Below, one piece after another: positions 12,571-24,045 of a stretch of 64,000 nt of DNA. The DNA is from Paracentrotus lividus (lineage: Eukaryota; Echinodermata; Echinoidea; Camarodonta; Echinidae): assembly GCA_940671915.1 (NCBI GenBank), contig CALNVZ010003425.1, positions 38,434,137-38,498,136 on the forward strand, given 5' to 3'. A model generated the notes under the pieces. It saw only the letters and a list, made by a program, of their open reading frames with translations. It did not search any database and was not told the DNA's origin. Position 1 is the first letter of the stretch. Each line of letters begins with the position of its first letter. Both the position numbers and the translations under genes were made by a program.

Positions 12571-13326
12571 GGTCATATTCAGACTAAGTGGGACATTTAG
12601 CTGAAATTTCAATGTGGCGCTGTGCCTTTGAAAATGCAAATTAGGATCTGAAATCAACACAAAGGCTTCTTTACAATACAAACAATTATTTAAGTTCAAA
12701 CATTATGTGATCTAGTTTTCTTACGCTGAATAATTGAGCAAACAGGAATTTGCACATATGGGACTATGGTGCTTTAAATGCCTCTTATTCTTATAACTAA
12801 TCACTTTTGTGAGATTTTTTTTGCTTAAAGTAATTTTCATGGACTACTCTAACATGGCATATAAATACAGGTAATTTGGATTTAGTTATTTACTTGAAAT
12901 GTTGAATTTAAGGCACTGGTCGTGTCACTCACATTTTGGATGTCGTGTCACTCACGACACATAGAGGTGGACCATTTTCCACAGAGAGGGAATGATTGAT
13001 AAACATAATAAATGTCGGAGAGGTACACTATTCATAAACATATACCAGCACCTATGGTACCCTTAGAGATCTACCTGAGCACAAATCCAATGATAACCAA
13101 TGATGGTCAGAAACCCATGTCTTTTTTCTGTCGTGTCACTCACGCACTGTTTTTTAATCATAATTTCCAGGACCAATTGTAAAATTCAAATCCAACTGGT
13201 AATGACACATGCCACTCCTACATTATACATAATATGGTAGTCATGATCCATTCATAACCTACAAGTGCAAAGATATGCGCCCTTCTATCAGTCCAAATGT
13301 CGTGTCACTCACGTTTGAATATGACC
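12571..13326. mobile_element. Non-autonomous TIR element, family B copy 1 (4-bp TSD AAAT)
   Basis: The left end GGTCATATTCAGAC and the complement of the right end, GGTCATATTCAAAC, form a TIR of about 14 bases with one mismatch. AAAT flanks both sides (12567-12570 and 13327-13330). The word TGTCGTGTCACTCACG occurs four times (near 12919, 12942, 13130 and 13297), the last directly abutting the right TIR. The element is 756 bases long with no transposase. A second, more decayed copy lies at 34444-35156. Confidence 0.85.
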
Positions 13327-13330
13327 AAAT

Positions 13331-14749
13331 GTATCTAGATTTATTCCTACATGTATGTCAGTGTTCTGAAATGCACATCTTTCCAAATACTGAATGGGAC
13401 ATACATGTATATTAGGTTTTCAAAAGATGGATTAGACGTTAGCTTTAAATAAGGAGAATGTGTTCATATCTTGCATGGATATTTCCTCCCCCCCCCCCCC
13501 TTAAAAAAAGTGTAGTTGTATTTCTGATTAAACAAGAGAGTATGAGAAAGAGAGGAAGAGAGGGATAAGTACATGGACAAATATAGAATTATGTAAGTAT
13601 TATGTACATCCCAGAAAAGGTTTAGAGTGAATGAGAAAAGGGAATGAAGAAATAGAGACTCCAAGAAAAGGAGGGAGAGAGCGATCAATGGAGGGAGAAT
13701 GAACTCTTATGATAGGAAGTAAATTGAATGATATTCTTTGGGGTTTCCTACACATGCACTGTCTACATCATGCTGTAATTGCATGGAATGAGCTGCATGT
13801 CCAATTTGATATCATCTTCTAGAGATCCGGGATCGATCAATCCAGAAGTTCTCCTCCGATTCTAAATAAGTCTCACCACCAGACCCTTCTAAGAAGCTGA
13901 AATTTTTTTTCTTGTTATTTATAAGATACTATTACATGTAAACTGGTGATTATTTGCAGAGATCTGTACATGTAAAATTCCTTTCAAATTGATTCTCACT
14001 GTAATACTGTACAGTGTTTTTTTGTGACTCAATTGCAGAGTTACCTATAGTCCTTGTGTTAATTTTCACTTTGGATGTTTACATTGCATAGGACAGTAAA
14101 TTACTACAATTTGCTTTGAAACTTTCAAGTTTTACCAGTCACATTTATAACAATTGGATTTGTTTTATTTTACACTGTAATTCAGCAAATAAGGAAAGCT
14201 ACATGTACTACATCCCTTTAATGAAAATTAAGCTAAATTACAAAATTTTCCTCTTATTCCAAAATCATGAAATCACTTTTTCAAATTTCGGCTTAAATAC
14301 AATGGGTGATTTCACGTTCGGTGTTGGTATACGTACACGTATATACGTTGTATTAATCAAATCATATTGCACATCTTTTAAATCCATAAAGAGATTTTAT
14401 TATATACATGTAATGGCTAATTGGTGTGAAATATGATTGTCCACACTCCAAATTGTAATGAAAGCACTCCTACTGTGAAAGAACACGGTGGAGGTCTTGA
14501 CATTGAGACTAAAAGTACCTGTATCGAAGGGATGGGGGGGGGGGAGATGTTTTTAGAGGTGGATGCAGTATGCATGTTGTAGGGTTTATGATCACTCACA
14601 TGTATACCTGAACGTGCATAATCCGTCTAGTATACATTTTGTAGCTCTCACGTTCTCCACGGCCCGTGATGAATGAATGAATGAATGGATGGCGTGCCCC
14701 CACTTTATGTACATGAGAGTGCAGGTCATGGCAGACAGTGTGTAGCAGG
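13331..14749. other. Intron 2 stretch without recognised genes
   Basis: It holds a C-run near 13488-13500, a purine-rich G/A segment near 13535-13690 and otherwise AT-rich unique sequence. The 106-codon + frame at 14116-14436 has no family resemblance and no convincing splice context, and I do not call it a gene. Confidence 0.6.
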
Positions 14750-14751
14750 TA

Positions 14752-15180
14752 CAGTTGTGCTCAGAAGTATTCATACCCCTAGGAAAAAAGTACAATATAC
14801 AACATTTTCGCTCCAAGTAGGCTTGGATGATTAAATTTCACCTATATTCAAGTATAAATAATAGTTATGCAACATTCCAGGGTATATTTTGATGTGGACA
14901 GGTGAATATTATGTAATTTGTAGTAATATTTCTGTTTTTAGACCTGTTCATACATGTTATACATAGGGGTATGAATACTTATGAACATGACTTATTTACC
15001 CTAAATGTGAAATAAAGTATAAATAAAAAAAGAAATTTGACTGAAATGTGAATGTTGTGTTTGTCAAAGTCTATTATAACCTTTTTATATCATTAGTTAT
15101 GGAATAAATGGAATTTGCTGAAAGATACAAAGGAAAACCCCCAAAAATGCTAGGGGTATGAATACTTCTGAGCACAACTG
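14752..15180. mobile_element. Tc1/mariner-type MITE (CAGTTGTGCTCAGAAG ends)
   Basis: The left end CAGTTGTGCTCAGAAGTATT is exactly inverted at the right end (…CTTCTGAGCACAACTG), and the inverted match continues through CATACCCCTAG. TA flanks both sides (14750-14751 and 15181-15182). This type of end is typical of Tc1/mariner-like elements. The 429-base copy has no coding capacity. Confidence 0.88.
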
Positions 15181-15798
15181 TACATACATTGTACATGTAT
15201 ATTGGAGCACGTACAAAGAGATTAAAGTTAATTAGTGGAAAAAAAATTGAAAATATACTGTTGAATGGCAGTGTGTACATGAACTTAAACCCTGAATTAT
15301 TTGAAAAAGTGTTTGAATTTGAGAACAGCCATGTTTAGCAAGCAGTGGTATACAGACACATGGTATGTACAGCTCATTTGATTAATCTACATACACTGTA
15401 CTGTACAAAGGTTTTTTTTTTTAAATATGTTTCAAGAAATTAGGATCTCACATTTTTGTAAAAAAAAAATATCTTTACAGAGATAGAAATTGATAACAAA
15501 TATTCAAATGAATTTAAGGAACAATTTCATTAATATGAAGCAAATTGTATGTATGCATGTAAAGTTATTAGCAATGTACCTGTATGTATCTGAGTGGGGT
15601 GGGGAGCATAATTTTTAAATGCAGAATTCAGTGTGTGGTCATTGGTGGCTGATCAATACCGATTAAGATTGGAAAATTCTGACTCCTTTCAACCATTATT
15701 ACATGTATGTACATGTAATGTACAAGGATGGTGTGCATAGTCACATATTCGGTTAAACTTATCTTCGGGATTCAAAGTTTATAGATTGTAATATTGCT

Positions 15799-16575
15799 GG
15801 GCAATTCCATGATTAGTTTTGTTACATATTATGGTACAATGTTTGCTAAGGATGGCTTCTACGTGAAGATGCTTGGATATTATTTTCCCATTTTCGTAGA
15901 GTCAATACTATATAGACCAACCCTATTTCACATCATCAAAGAGAATCATGAGGCATATTTCAATAAGTAATAACAGGTACATAAACTTTGGTGAGTTACG
16001 TTACCAAAAGTGGACATGGTTTTTTGGGAACTGACTTTGACCATAACATTCCTCGAAACTACGTTCATCTAAAACAAACTGTGACATTCATGCTATTGCT
16101 GATGAGTTGGAAAGTCGTGTGATATACTATATTTCATGAATAGCTTGATATTTTTCTGTAGAAACGACAAAAACCTGTTTAGTTACGTTACAGTTAGTTA
16201 CGTTACATTTTGTCCAGTGAACTTCTAGAGGTCATTTCCCCCCTGGTAATCAATCAAATATGACAATAGCCTGTGAAATATGGAAATGTGTTCATCCTTT
16301 CCCTTTTAGCGAAATTTGCAAGGAGAAATATTAAACAAATATTGTGTAAATTGCATTTTAGTGAAATTTATTGTCCCCAGTCCCACATGTACAATTTTAA
16401 TGATGGTTTGAGATCTTGAAGATATTTAACGAAAATGAATTTATTTTTAACTGAATATGAAAGACCTTTTTTATTCTCGAACATCCATGGCATTAGATTG
16501 GTGATAAATTTAATAATTAACTTAGGAGACTGACTTCTTTTTTTGAAAATGTCCCCATAATTCATGGAATTGCCC
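15799..16575. mobile_element. Non-autonomous TIR element, family C (4-bp TSD TGCT)
   Basis: Both ends read GGGCAATTCCATGA when oriented inward. TGCT flanks both sides (15795-15798 and 16576-16579). The word AGTTACGTTAC occurs three times inside (near 15994, 16181 and 16196, the last two almost adjacent). At 777 bases it has no open frame of note. Its TIR resembles that of family A (GGGTCATTCC), and it shares the 4-base duplication and the reiterated-word plan with families A and B although the interiors differ. It ends 136 bases before exon 3. Confidence 0.82.
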
Positions 16576-16711
16576 TGCTGATGAAATCAGGCCATTTTGT
16601 ACTTGTACAAAGTGAATACTTTCATCTTGATATTCATGATATTGTATTTTAATTTAATTTTTCTGTAAAATTCTTCTATTTTTGTTTCTTCTCTTCTCTT
16701 TTATTCTGCAG

Positions 16712-16783
16712 ATTGCCGCATCTTACGCAAACCAGGTCTACATATTTGAACCTTCCCCTGTGGCTCAAAAGAAGAACTCAAAT
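16712..16783 (+). CDS. DMXL: DMXL exon 3
   Basis: Twenty-four codons, phase 0 at both ends: IAASYANQVYIFEP followed by SPVAQKKNSN. Vertebrate DMXL2 has IAASYGNVISIFEPV... at the same place, so this continues the first propeller. The acceptor is TTTTATTCTGCAG and the donor AAT|GTAAGT. Family C ends 136 bases upstream without touching the splice site. Confidence 0.93.
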
Positions 16784-17022
16784 GTAAGTACATAAATCTT
16801 GGACAATTTACCCACCCTCTCCTGCTCCCCCCCCCCCCCCAAGATCTACCCCTCACCCTATACCTAAACCTTATCCTAAATGTAATTCTAGAGGTTGTTC
16901 TGGGGGTAAATTGTCAAAAGTTAATTGTAATAGTTGCCCAGGAAGGGCTTTACATGAAATTAAAATACATTTGAGATGAGATGCTTCAAGAATTGAAATT
17001 GTATTTATTCGATTTGGCTATT

Positions 17023-17190
17023 AGACAAATCGGCAATTTGACCAAGTGGTCACTAGACCTAATAAGAATTAGACCAAGTATGTATTAAACCAAGGGGGAA
17101 GTAGACCAAATTGTTAGTAGACCAAATAGGTTTAGCCATGTGTTATGAGACAAACAGAGAACCAGACCAACTGTTATAGACCAAGTGTAT
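17023..17190 (+). repeat. Degenerate TAGACCAA minisatellite
   Basis: The phrase (A/T)AGACCAA(A/G)T recurs about every 16-25 bases (for example near 17037, 17069, 17089, 17103, 17120 and 17160) with variable spacers. It is non-coding intron 3 sequence. Confidence 0.6.
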
Positions 17191-17576
17191 AAACCTAACA
17201 AAAAAGTACAGCGATGAGACGCAAAATACATTTTCATTGATATTTATTATACAATATACAAATTATTGTGTCTTAATTACAAAGAGACATAAATTGATGA
17301 AAAAGAAATTAATGCAGGATAAAAAAAAGAAGATAAATCAACTTTGTGAACAACTTATTTACCTTCTAGAAATAGAATGAGACTTTCCAAGATCATGCTT
17401 CATTGAACGCTACAGTTGGTTTACCAGTTTTGTGGGAAATTACAGTTGGTTTGATTGTATAGCTGCAAGGTGCCTTTCGTGTTTCACATGGAATTATAAC
17501 AAAAGTGCGAACCAACAGCAAGTTTGCTTAAAATCTTCTCAAACTTAGTGATCAGTGGTGCCTAAACCCGTTGCAT

Positions 17577-17820
17577 ACTGAGAACTTTTGAAGAAGCCGA
17601 ATGAATCGTGATTGTTAAGCATGCTTGCAAGAAATTCTTTTCATTTAAAGGTGAAACAAAGACAGCTTTAAATAGATCAATGTCTGACAATTTAAATTAT
17701 TAAAGGTCTTTATATGTTTATGGAATCGTGAATGGAATAAACGGTCGACAAGAGGGATGTTCTATGTTTCTTCAGCCCGCATATACATTTTGTATGCGGG
17801 CTGAAGAAACAACGGGTTAA
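17577..17820 (+). repeat. Dispersed repeat with terminal hairpin, copy 1
   Basis: About 240 bases that match 40346-40581 closely (shared: AAAGACAGCTTTAAATAGAT and AATAAACGGTCGAC). It ends with a 19-base perfect hairpin (17765-17783 pairs with 17793-17811, 9-base loop) and then AACGGGTTAA. The hairpin in the other copy is degraded. It is probably a short mobile element. The ends are not sharply defined. Confidence 0.7.
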
Positions 17821-17977
17821 CCTTGAGAGGTGGTGTCGTTTAGGATTTGGTCAATGATAATTTGTAAAGAACAGGAGAGAGATAGTGAGAGAGAGAGAGA
17901 AGGGGGGGAATTGAATGTAATAGTTGGACAGATAGACAGATTGTACAGAATGAGAAAAAATGTGGTATTAACCAAGT

Positions 17978-18170
17978 CATGATAGAAAGTCATAGAAAGT
18001 GACATAAAGTCACAGAAAGTCACAGGTAGATGTAGTCACATATAGTAACAGAGAGTCACATATACCAGTAGTCACAGAATGTGACAGATAGTCACAGATA
18101 GTCACAGCTAGTCATAGAAAGTGAAATCTTGACAAAACCTTGAAAAAGAAAGTCACATAAAGTCACAGAT
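17978..18170 (+). repeat. AGTCACAGA short tandem array
   Basis: About 16-18 imperfect copies of a ~10-base unit around AGTCACAGAA or AGTCATAGAA. It lies just downstream of the nested - strand gene's stop codon, about 290 bases beyond it. Confidence 0.8.
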
Positions 18171-18388
18171 AAAATGTATTATCCTAACACATACTGCAAA
18201 GGAAGGGAAAGGAGGTCTAAATCACCAGAAATATTAAATTCAAGAAATGATTTATTTCCAAAAAGAGAATGAATCAGAATGAATTTGTCAATATTTCAAA
18301 ATCAGGCAAGTACATTTATCCGAAAATGTATGTTCCGCTCTAGCTGCTACATGTTATATGCATCAACGGTATAAAAATAGTTTCCAAG

Positions 18389-18394
18389 TTTATT
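18389..18394 (-). promoter_or_regulatory. Candidate polyadenylation signal of the nested gene
   Basis: AATAAA on the - strand, 64 bases past the stop codon at 18458. A second AATAAA lies near 18249-18254. Either would give a short 3' UTR. Confidence 0.4.
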
Positions 18395-18457
18395 AAAAAT
18401 CTGGAAAAATCGTTGCTCCAGCATTTACATTAGTCTATAAGTTTCTATTGGAGATGT

Positions 18458-19056
18458 TCATGCTCTTGTTGGAACTTGCACCTTCCTGTGTACCTGTCTC
18501 ATAACAAAGAAGGACACACCGGCTAACACACTTAAGAGGATAATAACACCAATGACGATGCCAGCAATGCTTCCAGCAGAAGCTCCATTGGCAAGGTTCT
18601 GCATACTGTCATCAAAACCTGGGTTCAGATTCCCTCCTTCTGCAAAGGTACCACTTGAACCTCCAAGGCCTCCACCGTTGCCGTTTGATACACCGCCCAT
18701 ACCACCATCTACGGCACCACCACCACTGTTTCCTCCGTAATCAGCACCTCCGGCGTTGATACCCCAGTCGCTACCTTGGTTGTTGCCAGTGGAGGAGTCT
18801 CCTGGAGCTGCTGCGAAGGGGTCTGCTTCTGGTGCGGTGTCCAGGGGGTTGTAGCTACTGCTGCCTCCAGCGAAGTCAGCAGCAGCGACGACACCACCAA
18901 ACACGCTGCCATCTCTGCGTTTCTTTGCCCCATCAAACGATGGTTTAGGAGTGGTGCTTGGTCTCATGAAACCAAAGTCGGTTTGTTTCTGTGGTGCCCC
19001 TGCATTCAGTTGTCTGTAGCGGTAATTCTTCAGCCAGTCAAATTGGGCAGAACATG
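18458..19056 (-). CDS. Last exon of a nested single-pass membrane protein gene
   Basis: An open frame of about 200 codons on the - strand within DMXL intron 3. It begins at a good acceptor (ATTGTATTGTTCACAG on the - strand), so the apparent Met just upstream is intronic, and it ends in TGA at 18460-18458. The first visible residues are CSAQFDWLKNYRYRQLNAG. A Pro/Thr/basic stretch and a long Gly/Ser/Asn/Ala-rich low-complexity region follow. Then comes one hydrophobic helix (SIAGIVIGVIILLSVLAGV, SFFVM) and a short basic tail (RQVHRKVQVPTRA). GC content and codon use are much richer than in the surrounding intron, and CDS-like wobble supports a real gene. The topology fits a type I membrane protein. 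I do not recognise the family. Upstream exons should lie to the right on the - strand but were not found. Confidence 0.72.
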
Positions 19057-19437
19057 CTGTGAACAATACAATAAAACAAGATTTTAAAAGAATTAACTTT
19101 AAAGCAAATTTTGAATGGACATGTACATGTAGTTGAGCCCTGTTTTAAATTGACTTTTCAGGAGAATGTCAGGGTAATTAGGAAAGTTACCTGTGGTGGA
19201 CTAGGGTAGAATTTATTTTTTTAAAGTTGACAGTGGTAACACCCTGCATTTTAAGAGGCAGGTAACAAAAATCACTCCAACATTGTCCGGGTAATTTAAT
19301 TCTGGAAAGGTCTGTTAAAACGGTTATTTTTTAAACAGAGAGAGCTTTGTAAGCAGTCTCGCTCCACAAACACAACAATTAGCACCACATCTGGTTGGTC
19401 ATACTTACTTTGGCAATGTACATAAATATCTATTATA

Positions 19438-19963
19438 CAGAGTGAGTCAACAAAAATGTCCCGTCATTTTGAAGGTGTCTTGTGAAAAGTATGAACATTC
19501 AAACATGGGTTTCATGATATGTCTTGGTAAAGTCATCCTCCTAGCAATATATATGTTGGTACCATTTTTATTTGGATATTTAGATAGGGTATGTGCATGT
19601 GTATGTGTGTGGAGGGTGTATGTGGGTGTGTGCGGTGAGGGTGTGGGTGTGTACATGTATGTGCTTTGTGTATGTGTAAATAAGGGTACGCGTGGGTGTG
19701 TGTCTTTATGCGTGCACGTACATGTAAGCAATAAATTCTCAATTTGTTTATTTGTAACCCAGCCACTTGGCACAAGTGAGATCTTACCGTCTTCCGAAGA
19801 TTGTCTGTTATTCAGTCATACGTGGAAAGATCCAAATGAAAATTGTACCGACATGCTAGGATGATGATTCTTCCAAGATATATCATAAAATTCATGATTA
19901 GATATTCATACTTTTCACACAAACAGAGCCAAAATGATGGGACATTTTTATTGGCTCAATCTG
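19438..19963. mobile_element. Tc1/mariner-type MITE, GAGTCAA family copy 1
   Basis: The left end is CAGAGTGAGTCAACAAAAAT and the complement of the right end CAGATTGAGCCAATAAAAAT. TA lies on both sides (19436-19437 and 19964-19965). The interior contains a T/G-rich simple repeat (about 19585-19715). It is the same family as 24046-24961. The 108- to 140-codon frames here are translations of the TG repeat and the arms, not genes. Confidence 0.8.
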
Positions 19964-20776
19964 TAGTACTTTCATATGCATGTACATGAAACAGATTCTA
20001 TTAAAGGAAACTTTTAAAACCTAAACTAAACTGTCAATTTACCTAAATATTACTCTACTCTGAGGCATAAATGTATGATTTATTTATTTTTAGTTCGTCA
20101 TTCATGTATCATTTTCCAAAATATGATCCCTAAAAAGATATTCTTAAATTATAGTGTCACCTCGTGAATGCATGTACAATGTATCTACAAATGTACATGT
20201 AGAGTGTCAGTAAAGGTAAGGAGTTGTTTCGTTATTTTCAATGGGTTAAATTACAACAATCATTGGCTTGAATTTCTTTTTGATGTCAGGAGTGGGATTG
20301 AAACTTGACAAGTCCCAGGATTCAACAGATTAAAGTATAGATTCTGCTGATAATCCATAGTACTTGGGATTCACCCAAAAAGGATGTTCAGGTTTCATTA
20401 ATAACCACTCTGTAGGCGGTGCTTCACTAGCTCGATTAATTCAAATACTGTGCTTCGAGGTGGATCAGTGGAAAAAACCCGCGACAAGGACGCTGCATTA
20501 GCACGAGCTGAATCTCGAGATTTAATTTTAGGACCTTAACATGAGCTTGTATAAACAAGCCCAATGTATGTATAATGGAATCAGGCTTATATATACACAC
20601 ATGTAGGCATGAGGCTAGTGCAGAACCGCTCAATTAGTTAGCTATTTCCAGGCAAAACTAGCTCGTGTTTGGAAATATAAAACCCAAGATGACTTAGGTT
20701 AAGATTTCACATAATTTTAGTGTGCTATTTGAAAGTAAAAACCTGATTTATTCTCTGATCGGGCCAATTCATCGGA

Positions 20777-21055
20777 TCAGAAAGAACATGTTATTTTTCT
20801 AGCTGACGCTAGTGCAGGACCACCTTGTGTGTAAGAGCCATGAGCAGGGATGAGTAATATACATACAGGTAGTGCTCCGTCAGAGTAAAGTGGTTCAAAA
20901 GGTCTTATTAGATCAAGACAAGGTAAATACTCTGCCTTTTCTCCTCCATTTACCCAATAACCGTTAAGTGGATACAGGATTTTTGATGAGCTCATGATGT
21001 GTAGAAGCCAAACATGCTCACAAATCCTGATATCTTGTACACATGGTAGTTTCAA
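20777..21055 (-). other. Unassigned 92-codon open frame
   Basis: A - strand open frame (start MKLPCVQDIRICEHVW, end ARKITCSF) with a less biased composition than its surroundings. I recognise no family. Its closing segment, GCTAGTGCAG, recurs in inverse context near 20615, which suggests a repeat. It could be an upstream exon of the nested gene at 18458-19056, but no clear acceptor/donor pair supports that. Confidence 0.2.
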
Positions 21056-21599
21056 AGTCAGACTTAAATTCAGTTGTTTTTCCTCTGGATATTTACCTCC
21101 TCACAATTACATGAAATTTTGCCCCGATTAATTAAATGACGACCTACATTGTACATGTACATGCACTCTGAAAAAAAATACATAAATTCATTAATTCAAT
21201 CCCCCACATAAAGTCAGCCATGTACATGTATATCTAATATTCATGAGGGATGTGGAAGATATGAAATTAGGTCTAATTACTTTTTTTCAAAGGAGAATAT
21301 ACTATGTACATGTAGGTCATATACAATACATACTGTAGCAATTATGAGTTTGTTTCTAAAAGGATATTTTCTATTTTAAAATCTATGTTGCTGTATACCA
21401 GTGTAAAACCACATTGCCAGGTTTAGTTTTTGGATTCTTTCTTTAAAATCTTGTTGCTTTCTCCACGTATGTCTAAGAGAGAGGGATTTGATTATACTAG
21501 GTAAATTTCTATTTCACCTCTTCGAAGTGATCGATGCTGTTGAATGAAAGTACATATAGTCATGCTAGTCCTGAGTGACGTCACTGTCAAGACCTTAGA

Positions 21600-23720
21600 T
21601 AATGATGATTCAATTATGACACAGAGCTATTCATATGCGCACAGTGGAGGAAACACATGGAAGAGAGCAGACACAAGAATGATAGTGAGAGAGGTAGGGA
21701 TAGAGGGATAGTGTTACTGTCGATATGGAGATGATGATGATTCAATTATGACACTCAGCTATTCATACTCACACAATGGAGGAGAACAGAGAAGAGAGAA
21801 TGATAGTGAGAGAGGTAGGGATAGAGGGATAGTGTTACTGTCGATATGGAGATGGATGGATGATTCAATTATGACACATCAGCTATTCATACTCACACAA
21901 TGGAGGAGAACAGAGAAGAGAGATGATAGTGAGGAGGTAGGGATAGAGGGATAGTGTACTGTCGATATGGAGATGATGATGATTCAATTATGAACACCAG
22001 CTATTCATACTCACACAATGGAGGAGAACAGAGAAGAAGCAGATGAGAGATGATTATGAGAGAGGTAGGGATTAAGAGGATAGTGTCACTGTCAATATAG
22101 AGATGTTGATGATTTAATTATGACACTCAGCTATTCATACTCCACAATGGAGGAGAACAGAGAAGAGAGCAGATGAGAGATTGATTGAGAGAGGTAGGGA
22201 TAGAGGGATAGTGTTCACTGTCAATATAGAGATGATGATGATTCAATTATTAAACACAGCTATTCATACTCACAACAATGGAGGAGAACAGAGAAGAGAG
22301 CAGATGAGAGAATGATAGTGAGAGAGGTAGGGATAGAGGGATAGTGTCACTGTCAATATAGAGGTGATGATGATTTAATTATGACAACTCAGCTATTCAT
22401 ACTCACACAATGGAGGAGAACAGAGAAGAGAGCAGATGAGAGAATGATAGTGAGAGAGGTAGGGATAGAGGGATAGTGTCACTGTCAATATAGAGATGAT
22501 GATGATTCAATTATGACACTCAGTATTCATACTCACACAATGGGGAGAGACACAGAGAAAAGAGCAGATGATGAGTATGATAGTGAGAGAGGTAGGGATA
22601 GAGGGATAGTGTCACTGTCAATATAGAGGTGATGATGATTCAATTATGACACACAGCTATTCATGCAGGTATGTGCACAGTGGAGAAGATCAGAGCAGAG
22701 AGCAGATGAGAGAATGAGAGTGAGGGAGGTAAGGGTAAATGGATAGAAAAGTGTCACTCTCAGTTTAGAGATGATGATGATTCAATTATTAAACACAGCT
22801 ATTCATACTCACACAATGGAGGAGAACAGAGAAGAGAGCAGATGAGAGAATGATAGTGAGAGAGGTAGGGATAGAGGGATAGTGTCACTGTCAATATAGA
22901 GGTGATGATGATTCAATTATTAAACACAGCTATTCATACTCACACAATGGAGGAGAACAGAGAAGAGAGAATGATAGTGAGAGAGGTAGGGATAGAGGGA
23001 TAGTGTCACTGTCAATATAGAGGTGATGATGATTCAATTATGACACACAGCTATTCATACAGGTATGTGCACAGTGGAGAAGATCAGAGCAGAGAGCAGA
23101 TGAGAGAATGAGAGTGAGGGAGGTAGGGGTAGATGGATAGAAAAGTGTCACTCTCAGTTTAGAGATGATGATGATTCAATTATTAAACACAGCTATTCAT
23201 AGGCTCACAGTGGAGAAGAACAGAGAAGAGAGGAGAAGAGAGAAGGAGAGTGAGAGAAGCAGGGATACATGGATGGTGTCATTGTCAGTACAGAGTTAAT
23301 GATGATTTAATTATGACACACAAGTATTCATGGGTGCACAGTGGAGGAGAATGTTCAGAGAAGAAAACAGAGGAGAGAAAGATAGAGGAGCAGGGATAGA
23401 GGGATGGTGTCACTGTCAGTACAGAGATGATGATGATTTAATTATGATACATGGCTATTCATATGCGCACAGAGGCCCGGCACAGAGGAGGAGACTATAC
23501 AAGAGAAAGAGAGCCAGAGACACGGATAGAGAGATAGTGTCACTGTCCATCCAGAGATGATGGTGACGATTCAATGATGACATAAATCTATTAATTGGCG
23601 CACTAAGCAAGATATGGTAAAGAGAGTGGAAAAGAGATCGAGAATGACAGACATAGAAATAAGAGAGATGGATAGCATCACTGTCAGTCAAGGGATAATC
23701 ATGATGATGATGATGATGAT
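21600..23720 (+). repeat. Tandem array of a ~130-bp unit (about 16 copies)
   Basis: Each unit carries GATGATGATTCAATTATGAC, then CTATTCATACTCACACAATG, a purine-rich AGAGAAGAGAGCAGATGAGAG block and GATAGTGTCACTGTCAATA. Unit starts (the ATTATGACA word or its variants) fall near 21612, 21746, 21868, 21985, 22117, 22242, 22375, 22507, 22635, 22784, 22914, 23036, 23175, 23312, 23437 and 23570. Lengths run about 117-150 bases. Copies decay toward the right end. A variant with GCAGGTATGTGCACAGTGG occurs at 22635 and again at 23036, hinting at a three-unit higher-order period. The array is non-coding. Confidence 0.92.
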
Positions 23721-24040
23721 GTAGAGACAGGATGCATGTAGTGGCACCATGGAGCATAGTGGAAAAGGTATAAAGAGACAGGAAAAGGGAGTGAAAAGAG
23801 GAGAGCAGATTTAAAGGAAAGGAGAATAAACGAAAAAAGACAGAATATGAAACTGAGCAGGGAGACGGGTAGAGAGATGAACAGAGAGAGGAGAGAGAAA
23901 GTGAGAAGGAGGAGGGGAGATGAGGGAGTGTTTGGAGAAGATATTAAAAATGAGATGGGAGAAAGAAAGATAGATAGAGAGATTAATGCAAACAAGCAGA
24001 AGGATGAGAGAGAGAATAGGACAAAAGCAAGAGGGCAGGG
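23721..24040 (+). repeat. Purine-rich G/A tract
   Basis: Continues the satellite's purine-rich composition (GAGAGA, AGGAGGAGG) without a clear unit. The 135-codon - strand and 77-codon + strand frames here are low-complexity translations. Confidence 0.6.
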
Positions 24041-24045
24041 ATATA

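Noticed and set aside
17978-18170. A CRISPR-like array
   Set aside because: Repeat units of ~10 bases without spacers, in a eukaryotic intron; it is a simple minisatellite.
18552-19087. + strand frames (62 and 103 codons) opposite the nested gene
   Set aside because: Shadows of the GC-rich - strand exon; no splice sites and no family match.
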